Numbered from the stretch's first letter, positions 1-10,053 are shown. The stretch: 64,000 bases of DNA from Blautia sp. MSJ-9 (GCF_018919065.1 NZ_JAHLQG010000047.1:39045-103044); one strand, 5' to 3'. Numbers and translations: made by a program. The notes: generated by a model not told the origin, from the letters alone.

Positions 1-51
1 AGCAGGCGGAGTGAACAATAATATTTGCTGGCATTGGCATAGGAGAAACAA

Positions 52-849
52 ATGAGTTATCAGAACGAATGGCTTCTTTTTGAGGCAGAAGATGAGATTG
101 ATGAAATTGAGCACAGAGAACCGATAGAGGAATTATTGTTCTATCGTGCAGTTGCAAGTGGAGATATAAAAGCTGTTAAGAAAAATTGTGAACAGCAGAG
201 ATTTACAGAGTGTGATGGTGTGGGAGTACTGTCAAAGAATGCGGTCACAAATATGAAATATCATTTTGTTATCACTACCGCAATGATAACCAGACTCTGT
301 AAACAAAATGGAATGGAGATGGAACAGGCATTTCGCTTGAGTGATTTTTATATTCAAAAACTGGATGGCATTCATACAGTAGAAGAGGTTCAGAGCCTTC
401 ATGATGAGATGGTGATGGATTATACTGAAAAAATGCGCAGATATTTCAGAGACAACACTTATTCTAAACATATCAACGCAAGTAAAGAATACATTTATTC
501 TCACATCAAAGAACGAATTACAATAGAAGATCTTGCAGATTCACTTGGAGTATCTGCGAGCTATCTCTCCAGATTATTTAAAAAAGAAACAGGAATATCG
601 GTCAGTGCCTATATCCGCAGACAGAAGATAGAAATGGCGAAAAATCTTTTGCAGTACAGTGATTATCCGATCATTGAGATTGCAAACCGTCTTTCCTTTT
701 CTTCCCAGAGTCATTTCATCCAGCAGTTTAGGGAAGTTACGGGAATGACACCGGGCAAATACAGGGATGAACATTATATGATACACTGGGATATAGAAAA
801 AGAACTTTGTGTCGCATCAGAGTCGGAACTGAAAAAAGAACAGGATTAA
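52..849 (+). CDS. AraC-family transcriptional regulator
   Basis: A 265-residue one-component regulator. The C-terminal part (about residues 145-245) is a double helix-turn-helix of the AraC/XylS type, with the typical run of IEDLADSLGVSASYLSRLFKKE and the second helix pair ending in GMTPGKYR. The N-terminal 140 residues are acidic and helical and show no recognisable sugar-binding cupin motif. The start is the ATG at 52, preceded by AGGAG at a good distance. It lies convergent to the two GH94 genes and is the only regulator in the beta-glucoside locus, so control of that locus is a reasonable inference, not shown by the sequence. Confidence 0.85.
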   Translation: MSYQNEWLLFEAEDEIDEIEHREPIEELLFYRAVASGDIKAVKKNCEQQRFTECDGVGVLSKNAVTNMKYHFVITTAMITRLCKQNGMEMEQAFRLSDFYIQKLDGIHTVEEVQSLHDEMVMDYTEKMRRYFRDNTYSKHINASKEYIYSHIKERITIEDLADSLGVSASYLSRLFKKETGISVSAYIRRQKIEMAKNLLQYSDYPIIEIANRLSFSSQSHFIQQFREVTGMTPGKYRDEHYMIHWDIEKELCVASESELKKEQD

Positions 850-874
850 TCAAAATATTAAGATAAGTAAAACA

Positions 875-1090
875 GGCGGCTAGAGCGTGTCTGAAAAAGG
901 CTTTCTGCAAGATGTGCGTCACAATTTGTGGTATATTTTGCCCGGATGAGGGCGCCGTAGCGGGCTACGGCAACTGAATTCGGGTGAAATATCCCGCAAA
1001 GTGGGGCGTGCAGATTGCGGGAATGATTTTTCAGACACGCTCTAGCTTACAGGGAATATAAATTTTCTGTAAGCCGGCCGCTTATTTTCA
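875..1090. terminator. Bidirectional terminator split by a repeat insertion
   Basis: GGCGG (875-879) and CTTACAG (1046-1052) together pair with CTGTAAGCCGGCC (1067-1079), but the two halves of the left arm are separated by the 166-base palindromic element at 880-1045. With the element removed the arms give a stem of about 12 bp with a T-rich flank on both sides, as expected between the convergent araC and GH94 genes. Confidence 0.55.
880..1045. repeat. MITE-like long palindromic element
   Basis: The element starts and ends with a perfect 19-bp inverted repeat (CTAGAGCGTGTCTGAAAAA at 880-898 and its complement at 1027-1045). The interior is also largely self-complementary, with the pairs CCGTAGC/GCTACGG and CCCGGAT/ATTCGGG near the centre, so the whole 166 bases fold as one long imperfect hairpin. 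It has no coding capacity. This is the architecture of a non-autonomous MITE mobilised in trans; the exact ends and the target duplication (TA or CTAG) cannot be decided here. Confidence 0.7.
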
Positions 1091-1108
1091 TCTGGTAATA
1101 TCGGGAGA

Positions 1109-3520
1109 TTAAAGAGTTAATATGACTTCGTTCTTATCCTGAAGAAGTTTTTCTGGGATATAATTATCTGCTAATTTCTGTCCGTTAAGAACCAGACTGC
1201 AGCAGCCAGATTCTTTTTCGTCTGGATTTTCTACAGAGATATGAAGCTGTTTTCCACGGAAAACTTTCTCAATCTCAAAGTGTTTCCAGCTTTTTGGCAC
1301 AGAAGGAGACAGTCGAAGTCCTTCAAGATCAGGGCGAAGTCCGAGGATACCTTCCACACATCCTACCATTACAGTAGAAGCAGTTCCTGTCAGCCAGTGA
1401 ACATGAGAGCGTCCAAAGTGTTTGCTTGCTTTTCCCTCTGTAAACTGACCATAGCAGTATGGTTCAAGACGACGGATTTCGGCACAGTCATTCTGCGCAG
1501 CAGGAGAATTTTCCATAAAATAGGTAAAAGCACGTTCTCCATGACCGCGGAGTGCTTCAGCAAGAATCAGCCAGCCCTGGGATTGGGAGAAAATACCGGA
1601 GTTTTCTTTGGTACCCTGATTATAGATAACTGCCAGTGCACCATCGAAAGCATGCGCATGATAAGGCGGATCCATAAGGATCGCACCATATTTTGTGTTT
1701 AGACGTTCGTATACATTGTTCAGTGCAGCGTTTCCCTGTTCAGGGCTGGCAAGACCACTGATGACAGCCCAGCTCTGAGGATTCAGCCACAAATTGGCTT
1801 CCGGAGCAGCCGCTTCGCCGATCCTTTCTCCGGCTTCTGTATAGCCACGCACGAAACGGTCATGATCCCAGCACAGTTCCTGAACTTTTTCGCCAAATGC
1901 TTTCTGAGTCTCTTCAAGATACTGTACATATTTTGTATCTTTTTTGTATTCTGCAAAGATTTTCAGGATTGTCATTGCATAATAGAACTGTAAAGCAACG
2001 AAAGAAGATTCTCCGTTTGCACCCAGGCGGAGACAGTCGTTCCAGTCAGCATAAAGTCCGGCAGGCATTCCATGAGGTCCAAGGTGATTAAGAGAGAAAG
2101 CAACCGCACGTTTCAGATGTTCATATACAGTAGCTTCTTCTTTGTTGGCAAAAGGAATCACTTCATCAAGAAAAGCAGTGTTTCCGGTTTCTGAAATATA
2201 TTTATATACAGTTGGGAAAAGCCATAATGCATCATCTGCACGGTAAGCCGGATGGCCGGTTTCCTGTACATAAGAAGCATCATCCGGGGTATCTTCTTTT
2301 CCAGGTGTGTGAGTAAACTTGACAAGAGGGAGTCCGCCACCGTTATTTACCTGCGCAGACAGCATGAAACGAATCTTTTCCAGTGCCATTTCCGGTGCCA
2401 GATGGATGATTCCCTGAATATCCTGTACAGTATCTCTGTATCCGTATCCATTTCTGAGTCCACAGTAAATGAAGGAAGCTGCACGGGACCAGATGAAAGT
2501 CATAAAACAGTTGTATGCGTTCCAGGTATTAATCATAGTATCAAATTCCGGACTTGGAGTGCTGACTTTAAGATTATCAAGCTTACTGTTCCAGTCAGCT
2601 TTTAATGCTTTCAGTTCTTCTGCTACAGTTGGAGCCGGATTTTTGTAACATCTGATTACTTCAGCAGCTTCAGATGACGGTTTCATTCCAAGAAGAAAAG
2701 CAATTGTTCTGGTTTCACCTGCTTTAAGAGTTATTTTGCAGGAGAGAGCACCACAGGAGTTTTCATTATAGCTTGTCTTATCACCAAGATCACCACAGAC
2801 AATACCTTCAGGGTTTCCATATCCATGGTAACTTCCGAGAAATTCATTTTTGTCCCCACAGTAAGAAGAAACCTCAGCACCTGCAAGTCCAAAGAAACGT
2901 TCTGTCACATTTTTCTCATCTACGTTCTCATTTTCAGGAATTGCATCAAGATTTCCATGAATCTGCTGAGTAATTCTGTTTCCTTCGAACAGTGTACGAG
3001 AAATAAAAAGAGAGTACTGTAAATTAACCTGATCCTGTTCGTAATTGCTGTGGTTGGTAAACTCTGCATATCCGCTGAGAGTCAGGTTCCTTTCGTGATC
3101 AGAATGATTGGTCACAGATAATGCCCATACTTCATAACTTTTTCCAAGAGGAACATAGTAAAGGGCTTCTGAGTGAATATCGCTGTAGTCGGCAGAAATT
3201 TTTGTATAACCGATTCCGTGACGGCATTCGCTCTTATACTGAGCCAGATCTTTGCCTACAGGCTGCCAGGATGCAGACCAGAAGTTTGATGATCTGTCAT
3301 CGCGAATGTAAATGTAACGTCCCGGCTGGTCAAAGTTATTAAAAACATAGCGCAGAATACGTCCGTTTGCACCGGATTTTGCAAAACTGTAGCCCCCTGC
3401 ATTATTGGAAATGATTGCACCGTACTCCGGGGAACCCAGATAGTTTACCCATGGTGCAGGTGTTGCCGGATTAGTAATCACGTATTCTCGGTTTTCATTG
3501 TCAAAATATCCGTATTTCAT
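1109..3520 (-). CDS. GH94 phosphorylase, cellobiose phosphorylase-like
   Basis: An 803-residue inverting phosphorylase of family GH94. The order is that of the family: N-terminal beta-sandwich, helical linker, (alpha/alpha)6 barrel and C-terminal beta-domain. The catalytic region is DWNDC at residues 492-496, where the general acid aspartate lies, and the motif GYGYRDTVQD near residue 360 is also typical. Length matches characterised cellobiose phosphorylases (about 810). The reaction would be disaccharide plus phosphate to glucose 1-phosphate plus glucose, in the cytoplasm. The start has AGAAAGGA upstream. It is the second gene of a two-gene operon with the other GH94 enzyme, 78 bases downstream of it. 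The linkage specificity (beta-1,4 or another) cannot be read with certainty. Confidence 0.85.
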   Translation of the reverse strand: MKYGYFDNENREYVITNPATPAPWVNYLGSPEYGAIISNNAGGYSFAKSGANGRILRYVFNNFDQPGRYIYIRDDRSSNFWSASWQPVGKDLAQYKSECRHGIGYTKISADYSDIHSEALYYVPLGKSYEVWALSVTNHSDHERNLTLSGYAEFTNHSNYEQDQVNLQYSLFISRTLFEGNRITQQIHGNLDAIPENENVDEKNVTERFFGLAGAEVSSYCGDKNEFLGSYHGYGNPEGIVCGDLGDKTSYNENSCGALSCKITLKAGETRTIAFLLGMKPSSEAAEVIRCYKNPAPTVAEELKALKADWNSKLDNLKVSTPSPEFDTMINTWNAYNCFMTFIWSRAASFIYCGLRNGYGYRDTVQDIQGIIHLAPEMALEKIRFMLSAQVNNGGGLPLVKFTHTPGKEDTPDDASYVQETGHPAYRADDALWLFPTVYKYISETGNTAFLDEVIPFANKEEATVYEHLKRAVAFSLNHLGPHGMPAGLYADWNDCLRLGANGESSFVALQFYYAMTILKIFAEYKKDTKYVQYLEETQKAFGEKVQELCWDHDRFVRGYTEAGERIGEAAAPEANLWLNPQSWAVISGLASPEQGNAALNNVYERLNTKYGAILMDPPYHAHAFDGALAVIYNQGTKENSGIFSQSQGWLILAEALRGHGERAFTYFMENSPAAQNDCAEIRRLEPYCYGQFTEGKASKHFGRSHVHWLTGTASTVMVGCVEGILGLRPDLEGLRLSPSVPKSWKHFEIEKVFRGKQLHISVENPDEKESGCCSLVLNGQKLADNYIPEKLLQDKNEVILTL

Positions 3521-3598
3521 ATAGTAAATCCTTTCTGTTAGAACAATATTTATAACTGCCTGTCGACTGCTTTTATGGAGGCTGAGCAGCTATTGTTT

Positions 3599-6301
3599 TC
3601 AGGCAAGTGTCACTGTAATTTCATGAAGATCAGAAGAGAGGTTGTTAATAAATTCTCTGGAGATCATAATATGGGAATCTTCTGCGATTTCTATTGCTGT
3701 TTTGTCGCAGTCCGCAGCGGCGATATGATAAGAACCATAATCTTTTCTGTCTGTGTTTCGGTAGGTAACATGGAACTGTTTTCCTGCAAAAGTAACAGAG
3801 ACAGAAGCAGTTCCTGCTTCATCGAACTGTTCTGCCAGAAGTTTTGGATGAACCAAAAGGTTTCCGAAAACTCCACGGACACCAAAGACCTCTGTGATCA
3901 TGGTAAAAAGATACCAGCTTGCAGCACCTGTCAGATAATGATACATGCCACGTCCGTCTGAACGGAAATATTCAGGAATTCCCGGGTAGATATGGCTGGT
4001 ATCAAAGTCGAGAGCTGTATCAGACAGAGAACGCAATGCTTTCCAGCCTTCTTTTGCAAAGCCTCTCTGATATAAGGCATTTGCATACATAACTGCCATA
4101 TGAGAGAAAACAGCACCGTTTTCTTTTTCGCCATAAGCGAAACCGAACATACGTCCCATATCAAACTTCAGTTCCTGAAAATCTGTGTTCAGGCGGTAAC
4201 CGCCGATTTCTTTTCTGTAAAGATAATGATCTGCGCTTTTTACGATTTTTCTGATCTGCGCATCAGTGGCAACATTTCCCATAATAGAGAAAACCTGGCC
4301 CGTGAGCATCATACGCACCTGTTCATGGTGGAAACCTTCCACTGCCTCTCCATGATTATCGTAATAGCTGTTATACCATCCTTCTTCGTTGTCTTTGCCA
4401 TCAATCCATTCCTGTGAACGGATATGATTTGTCAGCCAGTTGGATTTCTGGATCAGGTTGGCAGCAAGTGTGGAGAGAGAGAAGTTTTTCTTTCTGCCGC
4501 TCAGGTTATGCCTGCAGCTTTTGGCATATTCAGTAAGAACCTTTTTCTTTTCAGATACACTGTCAAACATATCTGTCTGGTCGTTCAGCAGGATTTCAAT
4601 TTCCTCTGACAGCGGGATACTGGTTTCGCCTGCAGATTCCATAAGGCGTAATATGGAAGCAAGAGTGTGGAGATTGCCCGCATAAGCACAGGTAAAGGCA
4701 ACACTTTCACCATTTTCTGCTGCCATATCCAGGGCATCGTTCCAGTCAGCTCCGCGGAGACGGTAAATATTATGAACACCTACATCATAAAAAGCGGCAA
4801 GCTGCTGGATCAGAATGTGCTCCAGAACACTTCCGGTATATACCTGACCGTCTTCGGTGCGCTGTTTATTTCCATATGCGTCATTCCAGAGAGTATCAAT
4901 TTCTGTGCCGCGCATGGTTTGTGCATCTTTAAAATAAGGAACCTGTTTCTTAAGGATCTCTATATCTCCGGTCTGATTAATATAAAGACTGGTCGTGATT
5001 AGCGGCCAGAGTGCATGATCCATCCATACACGTGCGATTCCGTTTCTGTCAGCGATAAAATTGCCGTCACCGTCTCCGATAATAGTAGCATTTGTACCAT
5101 CAATACGTACGCCGCCATAATTCTTTTCAATCATGGTACCTACATTCTGAGGATTCATCAGCAGAAGAGAAAGACAATCCTGCCACAGATCACGCCATCC
5201 GCGTCCACCACGTCCGTAATCATGATGAGGAAGGAAAGAACAGCCAAATAAACGGCGCAGGAATGGCTGGAAACTTACCCATTTCATATAACTGTCAAAG
5301 TCAGGATCCTGTGTGTGGAAGTCAACGTTTACCTGTTTTTTCCAGTAAATTCTGGTTTCTTCCAGTGCATTTTTTACTTTATCGGAAGTATTGTATTTTT
5401 CAAAAATATTTTCAATTTCTTCTTTACTGTCGGCAATACCTGATAATAAAATAAAGTCTGTTTTTTCACCGGGAGCCAGTGTGAAAGATGAGAAACAGAA
5501 AGCACCCATTGCTTCCTTTCCTGCTGCCAGACTGTGTGCGGGAACTCCCTTATATCCTTCATATACTGTGCGTGGATGTGTATAGGTACCACCTTCTCCG
5601 ATAAAATCTTCTACAGTCGGATAATAGGAAATCGGATTTTCTCCCTTTCCGGAACAGCCATTTACATAATAGATTTTATGATTTGGCTGATGTCCCCGCT
5701 CGTCAAATGACATGGTGGGGCAGACGTTGATTCCATGTTCTGTTGTCTCGATACGATGGAGCATGGAAGTGACATTTCGATGATCACGAATGTTATCCGC
5801 ACTTCTTCCGTAAACAGGAATTGCACCATATGCAGTAAATTTCGGTACAGTATCTGTCTGGTTTTCAACCGTCACATACATAATCTCCACATTATCACTT
5901 TTGGGGATAAAAGAAGTAACTGTGGAGATGAGCCCAAGTTCTCTGGAAGTCCTTTTCAAAGTCTGCCACATGAATCCGGCGGTTAGTTCACTGTCTTCCT
6001 GCCTGTCAGTAAAACGGTCGGCCTCCTGCTGAGTAGAGGAACCTGTTACTGAATAAGGAATGTGTCCTTCTTTTACGATCCAGAAATTTCTGGAAGAACG
6101 ATTGTTATGAAGATTTTCGGAACTGACCGGTTCCAGCAGGAAGGTATCCTGATCAATTTTGCTGTCACCTCCAAGCACTGGTGTGACGGAACTTTTCAGA
6201 CCTGCTTCTGATGCAAGAGGAAAATAAAGATAACTGGTATTTTCCGGTCTGTTCACACAAAAGCTTCCATGATTATCAATAAACTTAATATGTTTCAACA
6301 T
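3599..6301 (-). CDS. GH94 phosphorylase, laminaribiose phosphorylase-like
   Basis: A 900-residue GH94 phosphorylase, clearly a different subfamily from its neighbour. The acid motif is DWND at residues 519-522, inside RLRGADWNDALDM. The stretch GGRGWRDLWQDCLSLLL followed by GVRIDGTNATIIG and FIADRNGIARVWMDH resembles the laminaribiose / beta-1,3-oligoglucan phosphorylase group, which is also about 900 residues long. It would phosphorolyse an imported beta-glucan disaccharide or short oligomer in the cytoplasm. It is the first gene of the minus-strand operon and is divergent from the ABC importer. The family is certain; the beta-1,3 preference is an inference from remembered motifs, and beta-1,2 specificity is the main alternative. 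Confidence 0.8.
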   Translation of the reverse strand: MLKHIKFIDNHGSFCVNRPENTSYLYFPLASEAGLKSSVTPVLGGDSKIDQDTFLLEPVSSENLHNNRSSRNFWIVKEGHIPYSVTGSSTQQEADRFTDRQEDSELTAGFMWQTLKRTSRELGLISTVTSFIPKSDNVEIMYVTVENQTDTVPKFTAYGAIPVYGRSADNIRDHRNVTSMLHRIETTEHGINVCPTMSFDERGHQPNHKIYYVNGCSGKGENPISYYPTVEDFIGEGGTYTHPRTVYEGYKGVPAHSLAAGKEAMGAFCFSSFTLAPGEKTDFILLSGIADSKEEIENIFEKYNTSDKVKNALEETRIYWKKQVNVDFHTQDPDFDSYMKWVSFQPFLRRLFGCSFLPHHDYGRGGRGWRDLWQDCLSLLLMNPQNVGTMIEKNYGGVRIDGTNATIIGDGDGNFIADRNGIARVWMDHALWPLITTSLYINQTGDIEILKKQVPYFKDAQTMRGTEIDTLWNDAYGNKQRTEDGQVYTGSVLEHILIQQLAAFYDVGVHNIYRLRGADWNDALDMAAENGESVAFTCAYAGNLHTLASILRLMESAGETSIPLSEEIEILLNDQTDMFDSVSEKKKVLTEYAKSCRHNLSGRKKNFSLSTLAANLIQKSNWLTNHIRSQEWIDGKDNEEGWYNSYYDNHGEAVEGFHHEQVRMMLTGQVFSIMGNVATDAQIRKIVKSADHYLYRKEIGGYRLNTDFQELKFDMGRMFGFAYGEKENGAVFSHMAVMYANALYQRGFAKEGWKALRSLSDTALDFDTSHIYPGIPEYFRSDGRGMYHYLTGAASWYLFTMITEVFGVRGVFGNLLVHPKLLAEQFDEAGTASVSVTFAGKQFHVTYRNTDRKDYGSYHIAAADCDKTAIEIAEDSHIMISREFINNLSSDLHEITVTLA

Positions 6302-6711
6302 TTTTCTCCTTCCATAAATATTGTATGGAAATTATATCGGAACTGAGATCTTTCGGAAATAAGAAACATGAAGTAAGTATCAGAATCATGACATAAAATA
6401 ACACAATTTCAGAAAAATATATGAGCAGGTAATGAATCAGATTGCGAATATTCATCTGGCTGATTTATAGAAAAATGGTACTTTTTATACAAAAATACTA
6501 ATAAAAAAACAGAAAGATCATGATTTTAGGAAAGATTTCCTTATTAAATGACAAAATCTGTCTGTATATAAAAAGAACACAATGAGGTCATGAATCTGAC
6601 ATTTTGGTGGAAATTATAATATACCCGAAAAGCAGCTTAAGCTATAATCTGATACATCAGGTGAGGCAAGAAACTCACAAAGAGAAAAAAAGAAAAAGGA
6701 GGGCTTTTTTA
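6302..6711. promoter_or_regulatory. Divergent control region, GH94 operon / ABC importer
   Basis: A 410-base AT-rich gap between the divergent GH94 genes and the importer. It contains a short palindrome, AGGAAA and TTTCCT separated by two bases (6528-6541), which could be an operator, and a TATATA stretch near 6565 that could be a -10 box for the importer. No promoter matches consensus well enough to be called. An open frame upstream of 6712 (from 6604) has no ribosome site and is ignored. Confidence 0.4.
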
Positions 6712-8073
6712 ATGAAAAAGAAAGCATTAGCTGTTTTACTTACAGCATCCGTAATTGCAGGTACAATGGGCGGAACCGCTACAATCGTACATGCAGATGA
6801 AGAAGGAAAAGTAATCAATATTTATTCCTGGAATGATGAATTCCGTCAGCGTCTGGAAGCAGTATATCCTGAAGTAAAAGAAACATCCAAAGACGGAACA
6901 GTAACAACATTAAACGATGGAACAGAAATTCACTGGATCATAAATCCAAATCAGGATGGTGTTTATCAGCAGAAACTTGATGAAGCTCTTATGAATCAGG
7001 CTGATGCATCAGCAGATGATAAGGTAGATATCTTCTTATCAGAAACAGATTATGTATACAAATATACAGATGCAGCAGCGGATGTGGCAATGCCTCTGAC
7101 AGATCTTGGAATTGATCCTGACAAAGATCTTGCAGATCAGTATGACTTTACAAAAACAACTGCATCTGATGCAGATGGAGTACAGAGAGGATCTACATGG
7201 CAGTGCTGCCCTGGACTTCTTGTATATCGTCGTGATATTGCCAAAGATGTGTTCGGAACCGACGATCCTGAAGAAGTAGGCAAGAAAATGAAAGACTGGG
7301 ATACAGCAAAAGCTACAGCTGAAGAACTGAAAGCAAAAGGATATTACACATTTGCTTCTTATGCTGATACATTTAGACTGTATGGAAACAGCATTTCCCA
7401 GCCATGGGTAGAAGACGGTGCAACAACTGTTAATGTAGACCAGCAGGTAATGAACTGGATCAAAGATTCCAAAGAATGGCTGGATGCAGGATACCTGAAC
7501 AAAACTGTAAAAGGTCAGTGGAATGATGACTGGAACAAAGCTATGGGATCTGAATCCAAAGTATTTGCATTCCTCTTCCCGGCATGGGGAATTGACTTTA
7601 CATTGAAACCAAACTGGGATGGAGAAGACGGAGAATGGGCTGTTACAAATCCACCACAGGAATACAATTGGGGCGGTTCTTACATCCATGCAGCAACAGG
7701 AACAGATAATCCGGAACATGCAAAAGATATCATTCTTGCACTGACAGGAAATAAGGACAATTTATTAAAGATTTCCAAAGATTATTCTGACTTTACAAAT
7801 ACAAAGAGTGGTATGCAGGAAGTTGCAACAGATGACACTTTCGCATCTGACTTCCTTGGCGGACAGAATCCATTTACATATTTCGCACCGGTTGCAGAGA
7901 ACATCAAGATCGCACCACTTTCTGCTTATGACCAGGGATGTGTAGAACTGATCCAGAACGCTTTCAGCGATTACTTCCAGGGTCAGGTAGACTATGACAA
8001 AGCAAAATCAAACTTTGAAACAGCAATCAAAGAACGTTATCCGGAAATCCAGGAAGTTAACTGGGCTGAATAA
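6712..8073 (+). CDS. ABC importer sugar-binding protein
   Basis: A 453-residue family 1 extracellular solute-binding protein. Residues 1-28 form a signal peptide ending in VHA before DEEG, with no lipobox cysteine, so the mature protein should be released by signal peptidase I instead of being lipid-anchored. The start at 6712 is chosen because AAAGGAGGG lies just upstream; the open frame extends to 6604 without support. The mature part begins with the usual INIYSWND strand and is rich in aromatic residues. It is followed by two permeases and a GH3 glucosidase, so beta-glucoside oligosaccharides are the likely ligands. No ATPase gene is present nearby, so a shared MsmX-type ATPase is expected. 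Confidence 0.85.
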   Translation: MKKKALAVLLTASVIAGTMGGTATIVHADEEGKVINIYSWNDEFRQRLEAVYPEVKETSKDGTVTTLNDGTEIHWIINPNQDGVYQQKLDEALMNQADASADDKVDIFLSETDYVYKYTDAAADVAMPLTDLGIDPDKDLADQYDFTKTTASDADGVQRGSTWQCCPGLLVYRRDIAKDVFGTDDPEEVGKKMKDWDTAKATAEELKAKGYYTFASYADTFRLYGNSISQPWVEDGATTVNVDQQVMNWIKDSKEWLDAGYLNKTVKGQWNDDWNKAMGSESKVFAFLFPAWGIDFTLKPNWDGEDGEWAVTNPPQEYNWGGSYIHAATGTDNPEHAKDIILALTGNKDNLLKISKDYSDFTNTKSGMQEVATDDTFASDFLGGQNPFTYFAPVAENIKIAPLSAYDQGCVELIQNAFSDYFQGQVDYDKAKSNFETAIKERYPEIQEVNWAE

Positions 8074-8140
8074 TAAACGCTTTTGAATTGACAGTTAAAA
8101 AGTTTCAGGTGTAAATAACCTGTACAGATGCATTTGTATT

Positions 8141-8175
8141 TGCCAGACACGCATGAATGCGATGTGTGTCTGGCA
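8141..8175 (+). promoter_or_regulatory. Intercistronic hairpin after the binding-protein gene
   Basis: TGCCAGACACGCAT (8141-8154) pairs with ATGTGTGTCTGGCA (8162-8175), giving 14 bp with one G-U pair and a seven-base loop. No T run follows, so it is more likely an mRNA 3'-end stabiliser or processing site than a terminator. It would raise binding-protein levels over the permeases. Confidence 0.6.
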
Positions 8176-8204
8176 CTAATATGTAAAGGAAGGAATGCTG
8201 AACT

Positions 8205-9158
8205 ATGAAAAAAAAGAAAAGCATCAGCTATGCAAAATGGGGATACATCTTTATCCTTCCATTTTTTATAACTTTTTTAATCTTTTCTTTGATTCCGCTG
8301 GTAGATACTGTACGTTATAGTTTCTATGAATATTATCGTTCAGGAATTAAAGAAATCGGACCGAATTTTATTGGAATGGCAAACTATCTGAGTCTGTTGA
8401 AGTCAGATATGTTCAAATACGGTGCTAATACACTGATTCTGTGGGTAATCGGATTTGTACCGCAGATCGTGATCGCACTGGTTCTGGCATGCTGGTTTAC
8501 AGATGCGCGTCTGAAGATCCATGGACAGCAGTTTTTCAAGGTTGTTATTTATCTTCCTAACCTGATCATGGCTTCTGCATTTGCATTATTGTTCTTTACC
8601 ATGTTCTCTACCAACGGACCGATTAACTCTATTCTGATGTCTCTGGGATGGGTTAAAAAACCGATAGATTTCCTGGGTTCTGTAATCGGAACCAGATCTC
8701 TGGTCGGATTTATGAACTTCCTGATGTGGTTTGGTAATACAACAATTATGCTGATGGCTGCTGTTATGGGTATCAGTATGGATATTTTTGAAGCATCTGA
8801 ACTGGATGGCTGTAACAGTATCAAGAGATTTTTCTATATCACACTGCCGCTGATCCGTCCGATCCTTGCTTATACACTGATCACATCTATCATCGGTGGT
8901 CTTCAGATGTTCGATGTTCCTCAGATTCTTACAAATGGACAGGGAAATCCGGACCGTACATCTATGACTCTGATCATGTTCCTGAACAGCCACTTAAAGA
9001 GCAAGAACTATGGTATGGCAGGTGCACTGTCCGTATATCTGTTTATTATCAGCGGTATTTTATGTATGATCGTATATAAGATGACAAATGACACAGACCC
9101 GGATGGTTCCAAGAAAGCTGCAAAGAAAAAAGCAAAAGAAGAAAGAAGGAGGAGATAA
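8205..9158 (+). CDS. ABC sugar permease, MalF/UgpA type
   Basis: A 317-residue integral membrane protein with six predicted transmembrane segments, the first at residues 12-35. The inner-membrane permease loop is at ASELDGCNSIKRFFYITLPLIRP (the EAA motif that contacts the ATPase). The tail is very lysine and arginine rich. It overlaps no neighbour and is followed after four bases by the second permease. Together they form the channel of the importer whose binding protein is upstream. Confidence 0.9.
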   Translation: MKKKKSISYAKWGYIFILPFFITFLIFSLIPLVDTVRYSFYEYYRSGIKEIGPNFIGMANYLSLLKSDMFKYGANTLILWVIGFVPQIVIALVLACWFTDARLKIHGQQFFKVVIYLPNLIMASAFALLFFTMFSTNGPINSILMSLGWVKKPIDFLGSVIGTRSLVGFMNFLMWFGNTTIMLMAAVMGISMDIFEASELDGCNSIKRFFYITLPLIRPILAYTLITSIIGGLQMFDVPQILTNGQGNPDRTSMTLIMFLNSHLKSKNYGMAGALSVYLFIISGILCMIVYKMTNDTDPDGSKKAAKKKAKEERRRR

Positions 9159-9161
9159 ACT

Positions 9162-10007
9162 ATGAAATCAAATACATCAGGTCGTGTGCGCAGTATTTTT
9201 GTTCATCTTGTGCTGATCTTTTTATCCTTCCTGTGTCTGTTTTTCTTTTACATTCTGATTGTAAATGCAACACGTTCCCATGCGGATCTACAGAAAGGAT
9301 TTTCAGCACTTCCCGGAAAATATTTTCTTGAGAATCTGAAGAATGTGGCAAATGACGGAAGTTTCCCGATGTTCCGCGGTATTCTTAACAGTGTTGTTGT
9401 ATCTTCCTGCAGTGCTGCACTTTGTACATATTTTTCTTCTTTGACAGCTTATGGTCTATATGCTTATGATTTTAAAATGAAGAAAGCAGCTTTTACCTTT
9501 ATTATGGCAATTCTTGTTATGCCTACACAGGTAACAGCAATGGGATTTTTACGACTGATCACAAAGATGGGAATGTATGACTCTTTACTTCCGCTGATCA
9601 TTCCATCCATTGCATCTCCGGCAGTCTTTTACTTTATGTACAGTTACCTTCAGTCTTCCCTTCCTTTATCCCTTGTGGAAGCGGCAAGAATTGATGGCTC
9701 CGGAGAATTCAGAACCTTTAACAGTATTGTACTTCCGATCATGAAACCGGCAGTAGCAGTACAGGCAATCTTTACTTTCGTAGGATCCTGGAACAATTAC
9801 TTCGTTCCTGCCCTGATCATTCAGTCAAAGAGCAAAATGACAGTGCCGATCCTGATCGCAACTCTGCGTGGTGCTGATTATATGAACTTTGATATGGGTA
9901 AAATTTACATGATGATCACTGTTGCGATCGTGCCAATCATTATTGTATATCTGCTTTTATCCAAATACATTATTGCAGGTGTAACACTTGGTGGTGTAAA
10001 AGAATAA
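9162..10007 (+). CDS. ABC sugar permease, MalG/UgpE type
   Basis: A 281-residue permease with six membrane segments, the partner of the preceding one. The EAA loop reads VEAARIDGSGEFRTFNSIVLPIMKP at about residues 165-190. The first segment (about 14-36) follows a short basic N-terminus. The start ATG at 9162 has GGAGGAG upstream. It is the last gene of the importer operon and is followed by an intrinsic terminator before the GH3 gene. Confidence 0.9.
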   Translation: MKSNTSGRVRSIFVHLVLIFLSFLCLFFFYILIVNATRSHADLQKGFSALPGKYFLENLKNVANDGSFPMFRGILNSVVVSSCSAALCTYFSSLTAYGLYAYDFKMKKAAFTFIMAILVMPTQVTAMGFLRLITKMGMYDSLLPLIIPSIASPAVFYFMYSYLQSSLPLSLVEAARIDGSGEFRTFNSIVLPIMKPAVAVQAIFTFVGSWNNYFVPALIIQSKSKMTVPILIATLRGADYMNFDMGKIYMMITVAIVPIIIVYLLLSKYIIAGVTLGGVKE

Positions 10008-10015
10008 TGAGAATT

Positions 10016-10053
10016 AAGAACCCCCATAGAGAGAATGCTATGGAGGTTCTTTT
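10016..10053 (+). terminator. Intrinsic terminator after importer genes
   Basis: AAGAACC and CCATAG (10016-10029) pair with CTATGG and GGTTCTT (10038-10051), followed by a short T run. It separates the permeases from the GH3 gene, which nevertheless starts only 39 bases further on. Confidence 0.65.

Noticed and set aside
7039..7719. Long open frame on the minus strand opposite the sugar-binding protein
   Set aside because: Mirror of the coding strand's codon use; cysteine- and isoleucine-rich product, no ribosome site, no recognisable family.
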